From: Psychrobacter sp. NG254
GTDB lineage: Bacteria > Pseudomonadota > Gammaproteobacteria > Pseudomonadales > Moraxellaceae
Direction: 5' to 3'
Assembly: GCF_015277735.1 (NCBI RefSeq)
Contig: NZ_JADHDA010000008.1
Span: forward strand, 28,918-92,917
Length of the DNA: 64,000 bases
Positions within the stretch are counted from its first letter, which is position 1; each line of letters starts with the position of its first letter. Positions 47,643 to 58,526 of this stretch are shown here, in pieces. The notes beneath the pieces were generated by a model. The model made no database searches. It saw nothing but the letters and a program-made list of their open reading frames with translations, and was not told the DNA's origin. The position numbers and the translations under genes were made by a program.

Positions 47643-48452
47643 ATGACACGGATGCATATGCGTACTGCTATTTTTGGTTCATCACGTCGCACTGCGGTAA
47701 GCGTCATGCTTGCAGCCTGCGTTGTCAGTACTGGCTGTACAACCAACTACCTGACCAACAGTACCGAAGGGACGTATGGTGTGCCGATGACCGAGCGCAC
47801 GATTCCGCAGCGTTTGCTCGATCGTAGCATCGAACATACTGCTAAAATTAATGTATATGGTCTAAAAGAAGACTTGCAACAAACCAGTCGCATGGGTGTT
47901 GATAGCTTTAATAGTGAGGTGCTGCTCACAGGTGAAGTACCAACTGAGGCGCTCAAAGTAGAAGTGGAAAAAGTGGTCAGCTCTATGCCAGATGTGCGCC
48001 GTGTCTACAATGAGATGGAAGTGAGTGCGTCAAAAGGCTATAGCTCGACAGTCCACGATGGTTATATTACCTCAAAGCTACTGGCTAAGGTTGCTGCCAG
48101 TGATGGCGTCAAAGCCTCACAGATTAAAGCGGTCACCGATAATGGTGTGGTCTATATTCTGGGCCGTATGACACCGACTCAGCAGAGTTATTTGATTGAC
48201 ATTGCCAATACCACCGTTGGTGTGACCGAGCTGGTACTACTGACCACGGTCGTCGATGACAGAGGTGTCAAGATTAATGATGACGATATCATGTACGAGA
48301 GTAACCTATCTGATCCTGCTCTGACGCCGGTTGCCCAAGAGACGGCTATCAGTAGTGCCAGTAGTGCCACGCCAATCGTGATAACAGAAGAGGACGCTGC
48401 ACAAAGCCAGCCTTCATCAAGTCCTTATATTGAGTTATATCGAAATCAGTAA
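47643..48452 (+). CDS. BON-domain lipoprotein (DolP/YraP-like)
   Basis: A 269-residue envelope protein. The N-terminal export signal ends in STGC (Cys32), probably the lipidation site, although the residue at -3 is Ser rather than Leu. Two BON domains follow (about 60-125 and 138-205). The second has the pattern VKASQIKAVTDNGVVYILGRM. A disordered Ser/Pro/Ala-rich tail of about 55 residues replaces the short tail of E. coli DolP. DolP supports outer-membrane integrity and cell separation. Its position after yraN agrees with the conserved rsmI-yraN-dolP neighbourhood. Confidence 0.88.
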   Translation: MTRMHMRTAIFGSSRRTAVSVMLAACVVSTGCTTNYLTNSTEGTYGVPMTERTIPQRLLDRSIEHTAKINVYGLKEDLQQTSRMGVDSFNSEVLLTGEVPTEALKVEVEKVVSSMPDVRRVYNEMEVSASKGYSSTVHDGYITSKLLAKVAASDGVKASQIKAVTDNGVVYILGRMTPTQQSYLIDIANTTVGVTELVLLTTVVDDRGVKINDDDIMYESNLSDPALTPVAQETAISSASSATPIVITEEDAAQSQPSSSPYIELYRNQ

Positions 48453-48654
48453 CGAATGGCTGAAAAGAGTATGGTTTTGTTATCCAGCACAAACTGTTTT
48501 CAAGGTTAATCACAATAAGCCTTAACAGTAACAACAGTAAAAGCACGAGAAATTCTTAGCCAGTAAGTACTATATTCATAGTAAATCGTCGCAGCATGCT
48601 AGCCCCAATGCTATGCATTATTGCTACATACATAAATATAATAGGATACTGGCA

Positions 48655-49656
48655 ATGAAGGATTCAAAAAATCATATTCAACAGCGTGAAGACATTAGTG
48701 GAAGTACTTTTAGTAGCGTAGAAACACATAAAAAATCTCCTTATAAAAAAGCACGCACGCTAAAAGTTGGCGGTGCGGCAATATTAGTATTTGGCAGCAT
48801 AGCGCTAGCCAGCCAAAGTGCCCAAGCCTTATCACCGCTCGCGATCGTTAATGGTATCACCTCTAGTGGTGGCGTTGGCATCAGCAAAGACATCTTGTAT
48901 GGTGATGAGCCGTCACAAGACTTAGATATTTATTATCCTAAGCCGCTCGCAAAGGCCATGAAAGATCAAAGCGCTATTAATACTAGCTACCCGATGGTTG
49001 TGTTTGTACATGGCGGCTCATGGGAGAGTGGCAATAAAGAACAATATGCCTTTGTTGGTCAAAGTTTGGCGCAAGCAGGGTATGTCACTGCAGTGATCAA
49101 TTATCGTAAAGCGCCTGAACATGTCTATCCTGATTATGTCAAAGATGCTGCACAAGCGATTGCTTGGAGCATCAATAACGCGGCAAGTCTACACGCTGAC
49201 CCATCGCGTCTCGCGGTAATGGGACACTCGGCTGGCGCGTTCAATGCCGTTGCTGCTGTATCCAACGAAGACTTTTTGGCCCCTTATGGTATCAAGCCAA
49301 CAGACATCGCCACGGTGGTGGGTATTGCAGGGCCATACAGCTATGATTTCCGTAAGTTCGATAGTGCGACAGCCTTTGCTCCAGATGCCACTCCTGAGCA
49401 GGTGATGCCAGATCGTCAGATTAAGGGTAAGCAGCCACCCTATCTACTACTGACGGCCGAAAAAGACAAAATAGTCTATGACAGCAATACCACTAAAATG
49501 ACAGCGGCACTGAAAAAAGCAGGTGTGACGGTTGAAACTGGCGTAATCGATGGTGCTAGTCATGCGACCAGTATTGGCGCGATGGCACCACCACTACGCT
49601 GGGTCAACGATGTGCGCGCGCAAGTGCTCACGTATTTGGATAAAGCGCTTAAGTAA
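48655..49656 (+). CDS. Alpha/beta hydrolase (BD-FAE/HSL-type carboxylesterase)
   Basis: A 333-residue exported or anchored esterase. The N-terminal hydrophobic stretch (about 38-58, VGGAAILVFGSIALASQSAQA) looks like a signal peptide or anchor after a positively charged segment. The catalytic fold has MVVFVHGGSWESGNK (HGG oxyanion), GHSAGAFNAVAA (nucleophile Ser), an Asp in LTAEKDKIV and His in DGASHATSI. This pattern fits BD-FAE/kynurenine-formamidase-like esterases. The frame is open from 48613, but AGGAT at 48643 favours the ATG at 48655. Substrate unknown. Confidence 0.85.
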   Translation: MKDSKNHIQQREDISGSTFSSVETHKKSPYKKARTLKVGGAAILVFGSIALASQSAQALSPLAIVNGITSSGGVGISKDILYGDEPSQDLDIYYPKPLAKAMKDQSAINTSYPMVVFVHGGSWESGNKEQYAFVGQSLAQAGYVTAVINYRKAPEHVYPDYVKDAAQAIAWSINNAASLHADPSRLAVMGHSAGAFNAVAAVSNEDFLAPYGIKPTDIATVVGIAGPYSYDFRKFDSATAFAPDATPEQVMPDRQIKGKQPPYLLLTAEKDKIVYDSNTTKMTAALKKAGVTVETGVIDGASHATSIGAMAPPLRWVNDVRAQVLTYLDKALK

Positions 49657-49754
49657 ATTTGAGCGCCCAATATATCAAAACTGATGTGCGGAGTGATAAG
49701 CTCTGGCGTGCGTTCATACCAGTTCAGTAAGACAGTACTGTAAGATGCGCAAAC

Positions 49755-49766
49755 TCTTGTTATAAT
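49755..49766 (+). promoter_or_regulatory. Extended -10 promoter upstream of ibaG
   Basis: TGTTATAAT (TG-N-TATAAT) ends at 49766, about 45 bp before the ibaG start. There is no clear -35 box, which an extended -10 promoter can do without. It may drive ibaG-murA and perhaps hisG. Confidence 0.6.
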
Positions 49767-49810
49767 GTCGCCATTCAAACAAAAAATCTCTATATAAGAC
49801 AGGATATTTT

Positions 49811-50062
49811 ATGAGCATGAACGCTGACGATTTGATCGCATTTTTACAAACTCACTTCCCAGACGCTTTTATTCAAGCTGCCAATCAAGGCAATAAGTTT
49901 GACGTGCGCGTGGTCGATGCCAGCTTTGAAGGCAAACGCGCGGTTCAACGTCAGCAAGCAATATACGCACTCGTCAACGATAAAATTGCCAGTGGCGATA
50001 TTCACGCACTAAATATTCAAGCGCTAACGCCTGCTGAGTGGGATGTTCAATCAAAAGGCTAA
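49811..50062 (+). CDS. ibaG: BolA-family protein (IbaG/YrbA type)
   Basis: An 83-residue BolA-like protein. The family core is visible as NKFDVRVVDASFEGKRAVQRQQAIYALVNDKIASGDIHALNIQALTP in two overlapping stretches; the AVQRQQAIYA helix and the HALNIQALTP end are diagnostic of the IbaG branch. These proteins partner with monothiol glutaredoxins in Fe-S cluster handling. AGGATATTTT precedes the ATG at 49811. It lies directly before murA, as in E. coli and Pseudomonas. Confidence 0.95.
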   Translation: MSMNADDLIAFLQTHFPDAFIQAANQGNKFDVRVVDASFEGKRAVQRQQAIYALVNDKIASGDIHALNIQALTPAEWDVQSKG

Positions 50063-50155
50063 ACGGCTTTCTATACAACTGACTCTACTAGGCTGACTGA
50101 TTAAATAGTCGGTCTCATAATGTCAGTTTTTACCATTTCTTATACTCATTGCTAG

Positions 50156-51436
<1,281 letters not shown>

Positions 51437-51546
51437 TTTAAATAGGCTACTGAAGCTTCTAGCCAATTAGGCGTTTATTAATATTGCGTTATCAATCAAA
51501 GCCCCTTTTATGAGGGGTATTAACTGCACATGGACACGATGTCATT

Positions 51547-52239
51547 ATGACTGAGACAAGCAAACCTTTACCAACCGATGGTTTACTAAACGAAGTAAAC
51601 GATGAGTTTTCAGGTCTAACACTGGCCTTATCCAAAGGCCGTATTTTAGAAGAGACCATGCCACTGCTACGTGCAGCTGGTGTTGAGCTTTTGGAAGATC
51701 CTGAGGCCTCTCGTAAACTTATTTTTCCAACGTCAAACCCCAATGTGCGTGTGCTTATTTTGCGTGCCAGCGACGTACCGACTTATGTAGAGCATGGTGC
51801 AGCGGACTTTGGGGTAGCGGGTAAAGATGTGCTACTAGAGCATGGTGCCAATCATGTTTATGAGTTGCTTGATCTGAAAATTGCTCAGTGTAAGCTCATG
51901 ACGGCTGGTGTTAAAGACGCACCATTGCCCAATCGTCGTCTGCGTATCGCGACCAAATATGTCAATGTCGCCCGTGCTTATTTTGCCAGCCAAGGTCAGC
52001 AAGTCGATGTGATTAAGCTATATGGCTCGATGGAGCTTGCGCCATTGGTCGGATTGGGTGATTTGATCGTCGACGTGGTTGATACTGGTAATACGCTGCG
52101 TGCTAATGGGCTTGAAGCACGCGATCATATCTGTGATGTGTCGTCACGTTTGATTGTCAATCAAGTCAGCTACAAGCGCAAATTTGCTTTGCTCGAGCCC
52201 ATCTTAGATAGCTTTAAAAACAGTATTGCCAATGGCTAA
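51547..52239 (+). CDS. hisG: ATP phosphoribosyltransferase, short form (HisG-S)
   Basis: First enzyme of histidine synthesis, which joins ATP and PRPP. At 230 residues it is the short form without the regulatory C-terminal domain, so it needs a HisZ partner, which is not in this window. Motifs are [18 protein letters not shown], the [18 protein letters not shown] active-site region and the PRPP loop [15 protein letters not shown]. An N-terminal extension of about 22 residues precedes [10 protein letters not shown] strong terminator-like hairpin lies downstream (52290-52336). Confidence 0.97.
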   Translation: MTETSKPLPTDGLLNEVNDEFSGLTLALSKGRILEETMPLLRAAGVELLEDPEASRKLIFPTSNPNVRVLILRASDVPTYVEHGAADFGVAGKDVLLEHGANHVYELLDLKIAQCKLMTAGVKDAPLPNRRLRIATKYVNVARAYFASQGQQVDVIKLYGSMELAPLVGLGDLIVDVVDTGNTLRANGLEARDHICDVSSRLIVNQVSYKRKFALLEPILDSFKNSIANG

Positions 52240-52289
52240 TATACCAATGTTTATCATTGGTAATATCAAGCATGATGATACGAATTTTT

Positions 52290-52336
52290 AAACCAGTTTA
52301 GCGCGCTATGATAGATATAGCATGCTAAACTGGTTT
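52290..52336 (+). terminator. Terminator or attenuator between hisG and hisD
   Basis: A perfect 13-bp inverted repeat, AAACCAGTTTAGC and GCTAAACTGGTTT, with a 21-nt loop that can form a second small stem, followed by TTTATT. It separates hisG from hisD, so hisDC may have their own promoter. Confidence 0.8.
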
Positions 52337-52490
52337 TATTGTCTTTGCTTGCGAAAAAATAAAATCTCAGTAAAATCTATATAACAAGACATCGAATAAA
52401 TTGTAATATTTGCGAGTCTTAAGCCCGTTTTTATTGCTTTGAAATCATTTAACTTTGTTAGTACTCCATGCTCAGATATAGGATTAGGTC

Positions 52491-53786
52491 ATGCGCCAGT
52501 TAAGTACCCAAGATGCCGATTTTGACAGTCAACTAACCCAGTTGCTGGCCTTTGAAACAGTCAACGATGCTGAATTATTACATACCGTCGATGATATCAT
52601 CGCCCAAGTCCGTGCTAATGGTGATAGTACTGTGCTCGCATTAACGCAGCAGTTTGATCAGCATCCAGCGACGATGATGCAAGCATTAGAGCTATCTAAA
52701 GAGTCGCTTGCTGAGGCATTTGCCAATCTTGATGAAACCGTCAAGACCGCATTGACCACGGCCGCGACTCGGGTACAGACATTCCATGAGCGCCAAGTGC
52801 AAGAGACATGGCAATATGAGGATGAGTTGGGCAATCGCTTGGGTCAAAAGGTCACACCGCTTGATCGCGTTGGTATCTATGTACCGGGTGGATTGGCCTC
52901 GTATCCTTCATCCGTGCTCATGAATGCTATCCCGGCCAAAGTGGCTGGCGTTACCGAAGTGATTATGGTTGTACCAGCGCCCAAAGGTGTATTGAATCCA
53001 TTGGTGTTAGCGGCCGCGCATTTAGCCAAAGTTGATCGCGTTTTTACTATTGGCGGCGCCCAAGCGGTTGCTGCATTGGCTTACGGTACTGAAACGATTC
53101 CAGCCGTGGACAAAATCACAGGACCTGGTAATAAGTATGTCGCAGCTGCCAAGCGTGCGGTATTTGGGCAGGTCGGCATTGATATGATTGCAGGCCCTTC
53201 AGAGGTGTTGGTCTACGCAGAAGGCGAGGCGCAAGATCGCGCTGATTGGCTAGCCATGGATTTGTTATCGCAAGCAGAGCACGACCGCATCGCACAAGCT
53301 ATCTTTGTGACGACCAGTGAAGCGCAGCTAGCTGAGGTCGCCATTGAAATAGAAAAGGCACTGGCCGAACTGCCAAAGGCAGATATCGCTCGCGATTCAT
53401 TACAAAACCGCGGCGCACTTATTTTGGTAAAAGACCGTAGCGAGGGTATGGCGCTTATCAATCGTATTGCCCCTGAACATTTAGAGTTATCTGTCGATAA
53501 TCCTGATGCGTTATTAGACGATATTCGTCATGCGGGTGCTATCTTTATGGGCCGCCACACCCCTGAGGCCATTGGTGATTATTGTGCAGGGCCAAACCAT
53601 GTGCTGCCAACATCAGGCACGGCACGGTTCTCTTCGCCGCTTGGCGTTTATGATTTCCAAAAGAAATCATCAATCATTTATTGTAGTGAATCTGGTAGCA
53701 AGCCACTGGCTGAGACGGCAGATATTTTAGCGCAGCATGAGGACTTAGAAGCCCATGCACGTTCTGCTCGTTATCGCTATCAGTAA
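52491..53786 (+). CDS. hisD: Histidinol dehydrogenase
   Basis: Catalyses the last two oxidations from histidinol to histidine. The 431 residues match the family. [24 protein letters not shown], the [22 protein letters not shown] region, [11 protein letters not shown] and [11 protein letters not shown] (zinc and acid-base residues), and [11 protein letters not shown] (His of the active site) are all present. A 250-bp gap with the hairpin at 52290-52336 separates it from hisG. hisC follows after 76 bp. Confidence 0.98.
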   Translation: MRQLSTQDADFDSQLTQLLAFETVNDAELLHTVDDIIAQVRANGDSTVLALTQQFDQHPATMMQALELSKESLAEAFANLDETVKTALTTAATRVQTFHERQVQETWQYEDELGNRLGQKVTPLDRVGIYVPGGLASYPSSVLMNAIPAKVAGVTEVIMVVPAPKGVLNPLVLAAAHLAKVDRVFTIGGAQAVAALAYGTETIPAVDKITGPGNKYVAAAKRAVFGQVGIDMIAGPSEVLVYAEGEAQDRADWLAMDLLSQAEHDRIAQAIFVTTSEAQLAEVAIEIEKALAELPKADIARDSLQNRGALILVKDRSEGMALINRIAPEHLELSVDNPDALLDDIRHAGAIFMGRHTPEAIGDYCAGPNHVLPTSGTARFSSPLGVYDFQKKSSIIYCSESGSKPLAETADILAQHEDLEAHARSARYRYQ

Positions 53787-53862
53787 GGTGTTTTGAAGGT
53801 TTTAACGTTTACTTTTGATCGGTATTTTTAATAGTCTATTTGGCTAATTAGTAGGATAATTT

Positions 53863-54993
53863 ATGAGTGAGGCAAAGATGGATACCAGACTGTGGTCCTC
53901 TAAAGCACGCAACTTATCACCGTATGTGCCAGGCGAGCAGCCGGAGCATGATAATTTGTGCAAACTGAACACCAATGAAAATCCGTTTCCACCGTCGCCA
54001 AAAGTCGCGGAAGCCATCGCCAAAGTACTCGTGCAGCAAGCTGAAGAGCTGCGTCTATACCCAGCGCCTGAGTCTAATGAATTACGTGCTGCACTGGCGC
54101 ATTCATACGACCTTGATGTCAATCAAGTATTTGTGGGTAATGGTTCGGATGAAGTCTTGGCACTGATATTTGCCAGCTTCTTTCTAAAAGAGCGCCCACT
54201 ACTGTCACCTGATATTGGTTATAGTTTTTATCCTGTCTATGCCCAGACCTTTGGCATAGAGCTTATCAAAATTCCATTAGAAGAAGACTTCAGTATTGAT
54301 CCTGATACGTATCGCCAGCCTTGTAGCGGTATCATCATTGCCAATCCCAATGCCCCAACTGGGCTGCTATTATCACTTGCCGATATTCGTAAACTGGCAA
54401 GTGAGCACTCGAATGCTGTGATCGTGATTGATGAGGCTTACATCGACTTTGCTCAAATAGAAGAGGGTGATATAGGCGCTCAAGTCTCAGCAGTGAGCCT
54501 AATAAATGAGTGTGACAATGTCATCGTGACACAGACATTTTCAAAATCACGGTCGCTTGCAGGTTTACGTGTCGGTATGGCGTTTGGTAATGCGTCATTG
54601 ATTGAAGCACTGACACGTATGAAAAACAGCTTTAATAGCTATCCACTAGATAAGTTGGCGCAAGCTGGTGCGACTGCCAGTGTCTTAGATCATGAGTATT
54701 TTGAGCAGACTCGCCGGCAAGTTATCGATTTGCGCACAGCACTAACAGCAGATTTGACCGAATTAGGCTATAAAGTGTTGCCATCACATGCCAACTTTGT
54801 TTTTGCGCGACCTAGAGATGGTGAGGCGCGTGAAGTGGCCAGTACGTTACGTGAGCAAGGCATCATCGTCCGTCATTTTGATAAGCCACGTATTGCGGAG
54901 TACCTGCGTATCACCATTGGTACTGCTGAGCAAAATCAGCGTTTGATCGATGCATTAAAAGAGCTGCAAGCAAGTGCTGAGACGGCGGAATAA
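53863..54993 (+). CDS. hisC: Histidinol-phosphate aminotransferase
   Basis: PLP aminotransferase of the fold-type I HisC family, 376 residues. The internal aldimine is at Lys228 (TQTFSKSRSLAGLRVG); NPNAPTG, VIDEAYIDF and the N-terminal CKLNTNENPFPPSPKV are conserved. It converts imidazole-acetol phosphate to histidinol phosphate. ATGs at 53863 and 53878 are both possible; the first follows TAGGATAATTT. It lies after hisD on the same strand; the pair is followed by a bidirectional terminator. Confidence 0.97.
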   Translation: MSEAKMDTRLWSSKARNLSPYVPGEQPEHDNLCKLNTNENPFPPSPKVAEAIAKVLVQQAEELRLYPAPESNELRAALAHSYDLDVNQVFVGNGSDEVLALIFASFFLKERPLLSPDIGYSFYPVYAQTFGIELIKIPLEEDFSIDPDTYRQPCSGIIIANPNAPTGLLLSLADIRKLASEHSNAVIVIDEAYIDFAQIEEGDIGAQVSAVSLINECDNVIVTQTFSKSRSLAGLRVGMAFGNASLIEALTRMKNSFNSYPLDKLAQAGATASVLDHEYFEQTRRQVIDLRTALTADLTELGYKVLPSHANFVFARPRDGEAREVASTLREQGIIVRHFDKPRIAEYLRITIGTAEQNQRLIDALKELQASAETAE

Positions 54994-55020
54994 TCATCAA
55001 GAATATAAATAAGCATCAAT

Positions 55021-55056
55021 AAAAAGCCTGCCAACGTTATGTTTGGCAGGCTTTAT
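55021..55056. terminator. Bidirectional terminator, hisC/pabB
   Basis: AAAAAGCCTGCCAA pairs with TTGGCAGGCTTTATT around an 8-nt loop. It fits the end of both convergent genes. Confidence 0.92.
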
Positions 55057-55081
55057 TTTTAGTTATTTTTTTAAAAAATGC

Positions 55082-56794
55082 TTAATGTTGATTGCTTAGA
55101 TTATCTTGGGCCAATACTGCTAGTAGGTTACCCACCTTATCTAAGCATTCTTGATATTCTGCATCGCAGCTAGACGCGACCGTAATACCACCTCCTGCCC
55201 ATAAACTGACCGCTTTTTTGCCATCAGTGGAGCTGCTGTTAGCTTGCAGGGTACGAATGAGGACGTTCCATTGACCACTGCCATCAAAATTCATATAGCC
55301 CAGGGTACCGCAATAGGCCCCGCGCGGCACAGACTCTAATTCAGAAATAATCTCAACAGCACGCTTTTTGGGTGTACCAGTGATAGAGCCCGCTGGCAAA
55401 CTGCCAAATAACACGGTCAGCGGATGTGTCTCGGCTTTTAGTTCAGCGGTGATGGTGCTGACCATATGATGCACGTTGCTAAAGCTCTCAATCGCAAACA
55501 GCTGTGGCACTTTTACGCTACCTATCTTGGCATACTTGCCCAAATCATTACGTAACAAATCCACAATCATCACGTTTTCAGCACGGTCTTTTTCGCTATC
55601 CATGAGCTTGTTTTTATACGATTCATCTTGGTCGTTATTACTACCACGAGGCATAGTGCCTTTGATAGGCTTGGTCAGAATATGATGTGTGCCAGTGCCA
55701 TTGTCTTTAGTGAAAGTAAAAAACAACTCAGGCGAACAGCTCAATAGTTCAAAATGGTTAGGGTTTCCATTAGCATACTTATGATTTAAATCCCCAATAT
55801 CAAGGCCATCGATGCTTAAGTAACCGGCGAAAGGTGCTTGTGTATTGCGATGTAGTGCAGGCAAATAATCGATAAGCGCTGAGTTGGATTGGCGAGAGTC
55901 ATTGTTAGAAGGCAGCCAGCCAGACCATTCTTGTGTCAGATTGATCTGATAACAGTCGCCTTGTTGTAGGTAGTTCTGAGTTTGTTCAAAGGCTTGTTGG
56001 TAGTCACGTTTGTGCCATCGTGCGTCTAGAACCACAGGGCTTGTATTGGATATAGTGTCAGAGTGTCTGTGACTAAGAGAACTATCAGACAGATTTTTAT
56101 CTAGCTCATCTAGATAAGAGATAAGCGCCGATACAAGAAGGCTCTCATTAGTGACGCCATTATTATCGTCATGGGTTCTAATGACTATTAATTCCCAACC
56201 GAGAGCATGGTCTACTGAAGGTGTCAGATAAATATCATAATGCCCTAATGAGGCACAAGGCTGCGTTGCTAACTCAATATTATCTGCTGGACTCAATTCA
56301 TAAGCGGCCATATCGTAACCGATATAGCCTATCAAGCCATGAGAGTAGATATATTGAGAGTTTGCCCCGCTACTTGATTTATTAATTGTATTTGATGAAA
56401 TGCTGTCAGCTTCACAGGTATTGCTGTAAGTAATAAGCGCATCTTGCCATGCCAGATAGCTCATCACTGTTGTCGTAATAGCATTGCCATTATGAGAGCA
56501 AGTCTCACGGCAGGTTTTGATGACTTTGTAGGTATTTGATGGCGATTCAGAAGGTTGGTTGTCAGCAGGATACACCGACCAACTGACTTTAGGGAGCAGG
56601 CCAATCACTGGTTGGTTGTCATTGTTTAGCCAAACCAATTGCCAGTTTGCTTGGTTATCTTGCTTAGATAAATGCTGCTGCAGGTGCGGCATCAGCTCGG
56701 CTGCCGTCAAGTCACCAAAACGCCAGCTACGATGAATAGCTGGCGATGGCGCAGAATCTGTCTGCTCAGTCATAGGTTGATTGGGTACGAGCAT
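55082..56794 (-). CDS. pabB: Aminodeoxychorismate synthase component I
   Basis: Chorismate-using enzyme of p-aminobenzoate (folate) synthesis. The chorismate-binding core has SCSPELFF, the PIKGTMPRG signature with the PabB-type Lys, EKDRAENVMIVDLLRNDLG, GSLPAGSITGTPKKRA, YCGTLGY and WAGGGITVASSCDAEYQEC. This set separates it from TrpE (which has PIAGT). The length of 570 exceeds the roughly 450 of E. coli PabB because of Ser/Asn/Thr-rich inserts near 125-147, 232-255 and 292-305, all in the N-terminal half. Its start lies 4 bp after the fabB stop, so the two are probably co-transcribed. Confidence 0.95.
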   Translation of the reverse strand: MLVPNQPMTEQTDSAPSPAIHRSWRFGDLTAAELMPHLQQHLSKQDNQANWQLVWLNNDNQPVIGLLPKVSWSVYPADNQPSESPSNTYKVIKTCRETCSHNGNAITTTVMSYLAWQDALITYSNTCEADSISSNTINKSSSGANSQYIYSHGLIGYIGYDMAAYELSPADNIELATQPCASLGHYDIYLTPSVDHALGWELIVIRTHDDNNGVTNESLLVSALISYLDELDKNLSDSSLSHRHSDTISNTSPVVLDARWHKRDYQQAFEQTQNYLQQGDCYQINLTQEWSGWLPSNNDSRQSNSALIDYLPALHRNTQAPFAGYLSIDGLDIGDLNHKYANGNPNHFELLSCSPELFFTFTKDNGTGTHHILTKPIKGTMPRGSNNDQDESYKNKLMDSEKDRAENVMIVDLLRNDLGKYAKIGSVKVPQLFAIESFSNVHHMVSTITAELKAETHPLTVLFGSLPAGSITGTPKKRAVEIISELESVPRGAYCGTLGYMNFDGSGQWNVLIRTLQANSSSTDGKKAVSLWAGGGITVASSCDAEYQECLDKVGNLLAVLAQDNLSNQH

Positions 56795-56797
56795 GAT

Positions 56798-58033
56798 TTA
56801 AGCGTCAAACTTTTTGATGATGAGTGTGGCATTCGTACCGCCAAAGCCAAAGCTATTGCTCATTAGCGTCTCCAGGTTGGTCTCGCGCATCTCAGTGACG
56901 ATATCGAAGCCTTCAGCCGCAGGGTCCAAGTTATCGACATTGATACTAGGGGCAATAAAGCTGTCCTGTAGCATCAGCAAGCAATAAATCAGCTCTTGAG
57001 CACCAACGGCACCCAGACTGTGGCCTGTCATCGATTTGGTTGAGCTAATCGCCGGTACTTTGCTTGGGTCATCGCCGAACACTTTGGCAATGGCTTTAAG
57101 CTCAGTAATATCACCTAGGGGCGTACTGGTACCATGACTGTTGATGTAATCGACGCTTTCTAGGCCAGCTTCTGCTAGCGCTTGTTGCATACAACGCACC
57201 GCACCTTCACCACTTGGTGCAACCATCTCTGCACCATCAGAGCTGGCACCGTAGCCCACGATTTCGGCCAAAATATTGGCACCGCGTGCTTGAGCATGTT
57301 CTAGACTTTCGACCACAACCATCGCGCCGCCTGCCGCAATCACAAAACCATCACGATCTTTGTCATAAGCTCTTGAGGCCAGTGTTGGCGTGTCATTGTA
57401 CTGAGTGCTGACCGCGCCCATCGCATCAAACATACAAGACTGCGTCCAATGCTCAGCTTCACTACCACCCGCTAGTATCACATCAGCTTTGCCCAATTGG
57501 ATAAGTTCCGCGGCATGACCGATACAATGCGTTGACGTCGCGCAAGCAGAGGCAAGTGAGTAAGAGACCCCTTGGATTTTTAGACCCGTTGCTAGCGCCG
57601 CTGATACTGAACTGCCCATGGTCTTTGGCACTGCCATAGCACCGACACCGCGCAGACCTTTTGCACGCATGGCATCTACAGCATTAATGATGTTTTCCGT
57701 TGATGCACCGCCTGAGCTCGCGACCACACCCACTCGCGGGTTATGGTTGATGGTTTCAAGCGATAATCCTGAGTGCTCAATGGCATTTAACGCACTGACA
57801 TAGGCATAGAGGCTGGCATCACTAAAGAAGCGTTTGAGCTTACGGTCGATACCACTGGTATCCAGCTCTGCTTGGTTGATACTACCGCTCACATGTGATT
57901 TAAACTCGTGTTCGGCATAAGATTCATTATATGTAATGCCAGACTGTCCTGTTTTTAGGGCATTTGTGACAGTGGCTAAATCATGTCCGATACAAGAGAC
58001 GATCCCTGCTCCAGTGATAACGACGCGGCGCAT
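56798..58033 (-). CDS. fabB: Beta-ketoacyl-ACP synthase I
   Basis: Condensing enzyme of fatty acid elongation, 411 residues. The catalytic triad is Cys164 ([16 protein letters not shown]), His300 ([12 protein letters not shown]) and His338 ([12 protein letters not shown]). The C-terminus [16 protein letters not shown] is typical. The SACATSTHC pattern and length suit FabB (KAS I) rather than FabF. The start [16 protein letters not shown] is firmly fixed. pabB follows 4 bp downstream. Upstream is a 493-bp spacer with a repeat-element terminus at 58341-58360. Confidence 0.95.
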   Translation of the reverse strand: MRRVVITGAGIVSCIGHDLATVTNALKTGQSGITYNESYAEHEFKSHVSGSINQAELDTSGIDRKLKRFFSDASLYAYVSALNAIEHSGLSLETINHNPRVGVVASSGGASTENIINAVDAMRAKGLRGVGAMAVPKTMGSSVSAALATGLKIQGVSYSLASACATSTHCIGHAAELIQLGKADVILAGGSEAEHWTQSCMFDAMGAVSTQYNDTPTLASRAYDKDRDGFVIAAGGAMVVVESLEHAQARGANILAEIVGYGASSDGAEMVAPSGEGAVRCMQQALAEAGLESVDYINSHGTSTPLGDITELKAIAKVFGDDPSKVPAISSTKSMTGHSLGAVGAQELIYCLLMLQDSFIAPSINVDNLDPAAEGFDIVTEMRETNLETLMSNSFGFGGTNATLIIKKFDA

Positions 58034-58526
58034 ATTCTATTCCTTATGAGTAACGATTTGCTGATAATAACAGGCAGTAATCGTTGTAAATCTATGTATG
58101 ATATTTAGGTTGGTTTGAGCATCATGGGCGGTAAGATAGTCCATGTAGACAGCGATTGGTTCAATCAAAGTCACGCCGTTGTACCAGATTAATAGTATCA
58201 AATAAATGCTATATTAATTCGGTGTACAATTATGCTCTCACTTACGGCACATGATAACGTATCAAGCACTTAAAATCTTTGAGCAAATGTAAAATAATGA
58301 CAAAATAGCAATCATGAGCAAGAGTAGGGCAAACATTGAGTTTATAGAGGACTGACTATACTGTTATAGTTACTTGCCTGATGCTACTTTTAAATACAAA
58401 GTTTGTGACTGCGATAACATTGTTCGCACTGACATAGCCGATCATCACTCGCTAAAATGATAGTTTAACGACTATTATTAATATTAAAATAAAATCAATT
58501 ATCATCTCTACATTAAGGACATCACG
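58034..58526. other. Divergent region fabB/EcsC-like gene
   Basis: A 493-bp non-coding stretch. It contains a 20-nt copy of the TATAGTC-element terminus at 58341-58360 but no other recognisable part of the element. I see no gene. Confidence 0.45.
58341..58360 (+). repeat. Solo terminus of the TATAGTC element
   Basis: TTTATAGAGGACTGACTATA is 19/20 identical to the complement of 9266-9285. The opposite end is not visible nearby, so this is a lone end or a remnant. Confidence 0.55.
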
